The position numbers and the translations under genes were made by a program. 64,000 bases of DNA, from NCBI RefSeq assembly GCF_900099965.1, contig NZ_FNDJ01000016.1, positions 62,001 through 126,000 of the forward strand, written 5' to 3'. Below are positions 62,752 through 64,000 of this stretch, piece by piece. The notes beneath the pieces are model-generated. The model was not told the DNA's origin. It saw nothing but the letters and a program-made list of their open reading frames with translations, and did not search any database. Within the stretch, counting starts at the first letter, position 1, and each line of letters starts with the position of its first letter. This stretch comes from Nonomuraea jiangxiensis (lineage in GTDB: Bacteria; Actinomycetota; Actinomycetes; Streptosporangiales; Streptosporangiaceae).

Positions 62752-64000
62752 TCAGGTGCGGGGCAGGCGGACGGTGAACCGGGTTCGGCCCGGCGCGCTG
62801 TCGACCTCCACGGTTCCGCCCTGCTCGCTGAGCACCGCGTGCACGATGGCCAGCCCGAGCCCGGTGCTGCCGGAAGTCCTGGAGCGGGAGCCATCGCCGC
62901 GGGCGAACCTCTCGAAGACGTACGGGAGCAATCCGGCCGGGATGCCCGGGCCGCTGTCGGAGACCTCCAGCACGGCCTGCCCCCCGCAGGTGCCGACAGT
63001 GACCGTGACAAGGGTGCCCTCGGGGGTGTGCGTGCGCGCGTTGGCGAGCAGGTTCGCCAGCACCTGCTGCAGCCGCCCTGGGTCGCCGAGCACCGTGACC
63101 GGTTCCTCGGGAACCTCCAGCCGCCACTCGTGCCCAGGCCCCGCGGCGTGGGCGTCGCTGACCGCGTTGACGGTCAACATCGACAGGTCGACAGGTTCGT
63201 GCGCGAGCGGACGGCCGGCGTCCAGGCGGGCCAGCAGCAGCATGTCCTCGACCAGGCGGGTCATCCGCCGGGCTTCGGACTCGACCCGGCTCAGCATGTG
63301 CGCCACTTCGGGCGGCACCGGCTCCCGGGCGCGCCGGCCGAGCTCCGCGTAGCCGCGGATCGCCGCCAGCGGGGTGCGCAACTCGTGGCTGGCGTCGGCG
63401 ACGAACTGGCGCACCTGCGTCTCACTGGCGTGCCGCACCTCCAGCGCGTTGCCGACGTGGTCGAGCATCCGGTTCAGCGCCGCCCCGACCTGGCCGACCT
63501 CGGTGCCCACGTCGGCATCCGCCTCCGCGACCCGCTGCGGCAGGACCACCTCGCCGCGGTCGAGTCTCAGCCGCGACACCCGGGTGGCGGTCGCCGCCAC
63601 CCGGGACAGCGGCCGCAGCGCCCGCCGTACGATCACCACGCCGAGGTAGGTCACCGCCAGCACCACCAGCACGCTCACCCCGCCCACCACACCGGCCACC
63701 AGGTACAACGTCTCCTTGGTGTCGGCCAGCGGCAGCCCGGTGACGAAGACCACGCCGTCAGGCATGGTTCGCGCGATGAGGCGATACTCGCCCAGGGCTC
63801 CCAGGTCGTGGCTGCTCGGGGGGCCGTCCACCGGCACCGCCAGCAGCGTGGCGTCGAGGCCGCTGACGACCGGCGGCGGCTGCCCGTCCTCCACCAGCAC
63901 GTCGGCGTTGACCACTGTGCCGTGGCAGATCCGCGCCGCCAAGGTGCCGATGACCTGCCCGGGTGGGAACTGCCGAGCACGCGGCTGCATGCAGTCGCGT
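62752..64000 (-). CDS. Sensor histidine kinase, N-terminus beyond window
   Basis: The visible 415 codons run off the window end without a start I can trust; ATG 63990 would lack the first membrane span. In order they hold an extracytoplasmic sensor part (PPPVVSGLDATLLAVPV), a transmembrane helix (LYLVAGVVGGVSVLVVLAVTYLGVVIV), a HAMP-like linker (LRPLSRVAATATRVSRLRLD), the H-box FVADASHELRTPLAAIRGY, and an N-box NLLANARTH. The G1 box is DSGPGIP and F/G2 boxes are FERFARGDGS...GSTGLGLAIVHAVL. The partner response regulator would be upstream, outside the window. Convergent with the GT2-GtrA gene, 19 bp apart; this pairing with GT39/GT2-GtrA genes is common in actinomycetes. Confidence 0.92.
   Translation of the reverse strand, partial: RDCMQPRARQFPPGQVIGTLAARICHGTVVNADVLVEDGQPPPVVSGLDATLLAVPVDGPPSSHDLGALGEYRLIARTMPDGVVFVTGLPLADTKETLYLVAGVVGGVSVLVVLAVTYLGVVIVRRALRPLSRVAATATRVSRLRLDRGEVVLPQRVAEADADVGTEVGQVGAALNRMLDHVGNALEVRHASETQVRQFVADASHELRTPLAAIRGYAELGRRAREPVPPEVAHMLSRVESEARRMTRLVEDMLLLARLDAGRPLAHEPVDLSMLTVNAVSDAHAAGPGHEWRLEVPEEPVTVLGDPGRLQQVLANLLANARTHTPEGTLVTVTVGTCGGQAVLEVSDSGPGIPAGLLPYVFERFARGDGSRSRTSGSTGLGLAIVHAVLSEQGGTVEVDSAPGRTRFTVRLPRT

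Overview
The window is chromosomal DNA of a high-GC (roughly 70 % or more by eye) filamentous-type actinomycete. Several things point to the Actinomycetes, with Streptosporangiales such as Nonomuraea or Streptosporangium as my best guess from gene style only. These are the base composition, the many GTG and TTG starts, 4-bp GTGA/ATGA overlaps inside operons, and actinobacterial families (CU044_5270, Ser/Thr kinase with PQQ repeats, DUF4328, CbpM-type chaperone modulator, GT2-GtrA fusion). I see no rRNA, tRNA, CRISPR array, insertion sequence or replication origin.

Layout. 1-4655 holds the end of a VWA-like protein, a maltokinase-cap-like protein, an AraC-type regulator and a Ser/Thr kinase with a PQQ propeller. 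4672-17875 (minus) is a five-gene operon, DUF4132 - 1608-aa giant - MoxR ATPase - DUF5682+VWA fusion - SWIM zinc-finger protein. It is recognisably related to the E. coli yehI/yehL/yehM/yehP/yehQ set, but with the yehM-like and yehP-like parts fused through a long Pro/Ala linker. 18146-31425 looks like a D-amino-acid/peptide utilisation locus. It has a GNAT acyltransferase overlapping an N-succinylamino-acid-racemase-type enzyme on the plus strand. Convergent to these on the minus strand are an S9 peptidase, two tandem class-C serine hydrolases, a PucR regulator and a complete dipeptide ABC importer whose second permease and first ATPase are fused.

31683-41626 is a mixed stretch: MFS exporter, secreted M64 metallopeptidase, a 69-aa secreted peptide, PhzS-like flavin monooxygenase with a luciferase-family partner, a sigma factor/CU044_5270 pair, an amidase and a DinB-like protein. 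41659-45573 (minus) is a dnaK-grpE-dnaJ-cbpM heat-shock operon ending in a collapsed clpB that keeps only its two ends. 45804-49220 is a P450-MFS-TetR operon with a palindrome at its promoter. 49410-49769 is a second deletion remnant, of a maleylpyruvate-isomerase-like gene. 49943-52770 is a TetR-ferredoxin-P450-ThuA operon.

52888-64000 holds a three-S1-domain protein, a DUF4328 membrane protein, a secreted ricin-type lectin, an ArsR-like regulator with a small partner gene, a metallo-beta-lactamase-fold hydrolase followed by a MarR regulator with matching inverted repeats, and a zinc-ribbon protein. It ends in an envelope-sugar group: a GT39 membrane glycosyltransferase, a GT2-GtrA fusion and a sensor histidine kinase cut by the window edge.

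Family assignments come from reading motifs in the translations and were not checked by database search.
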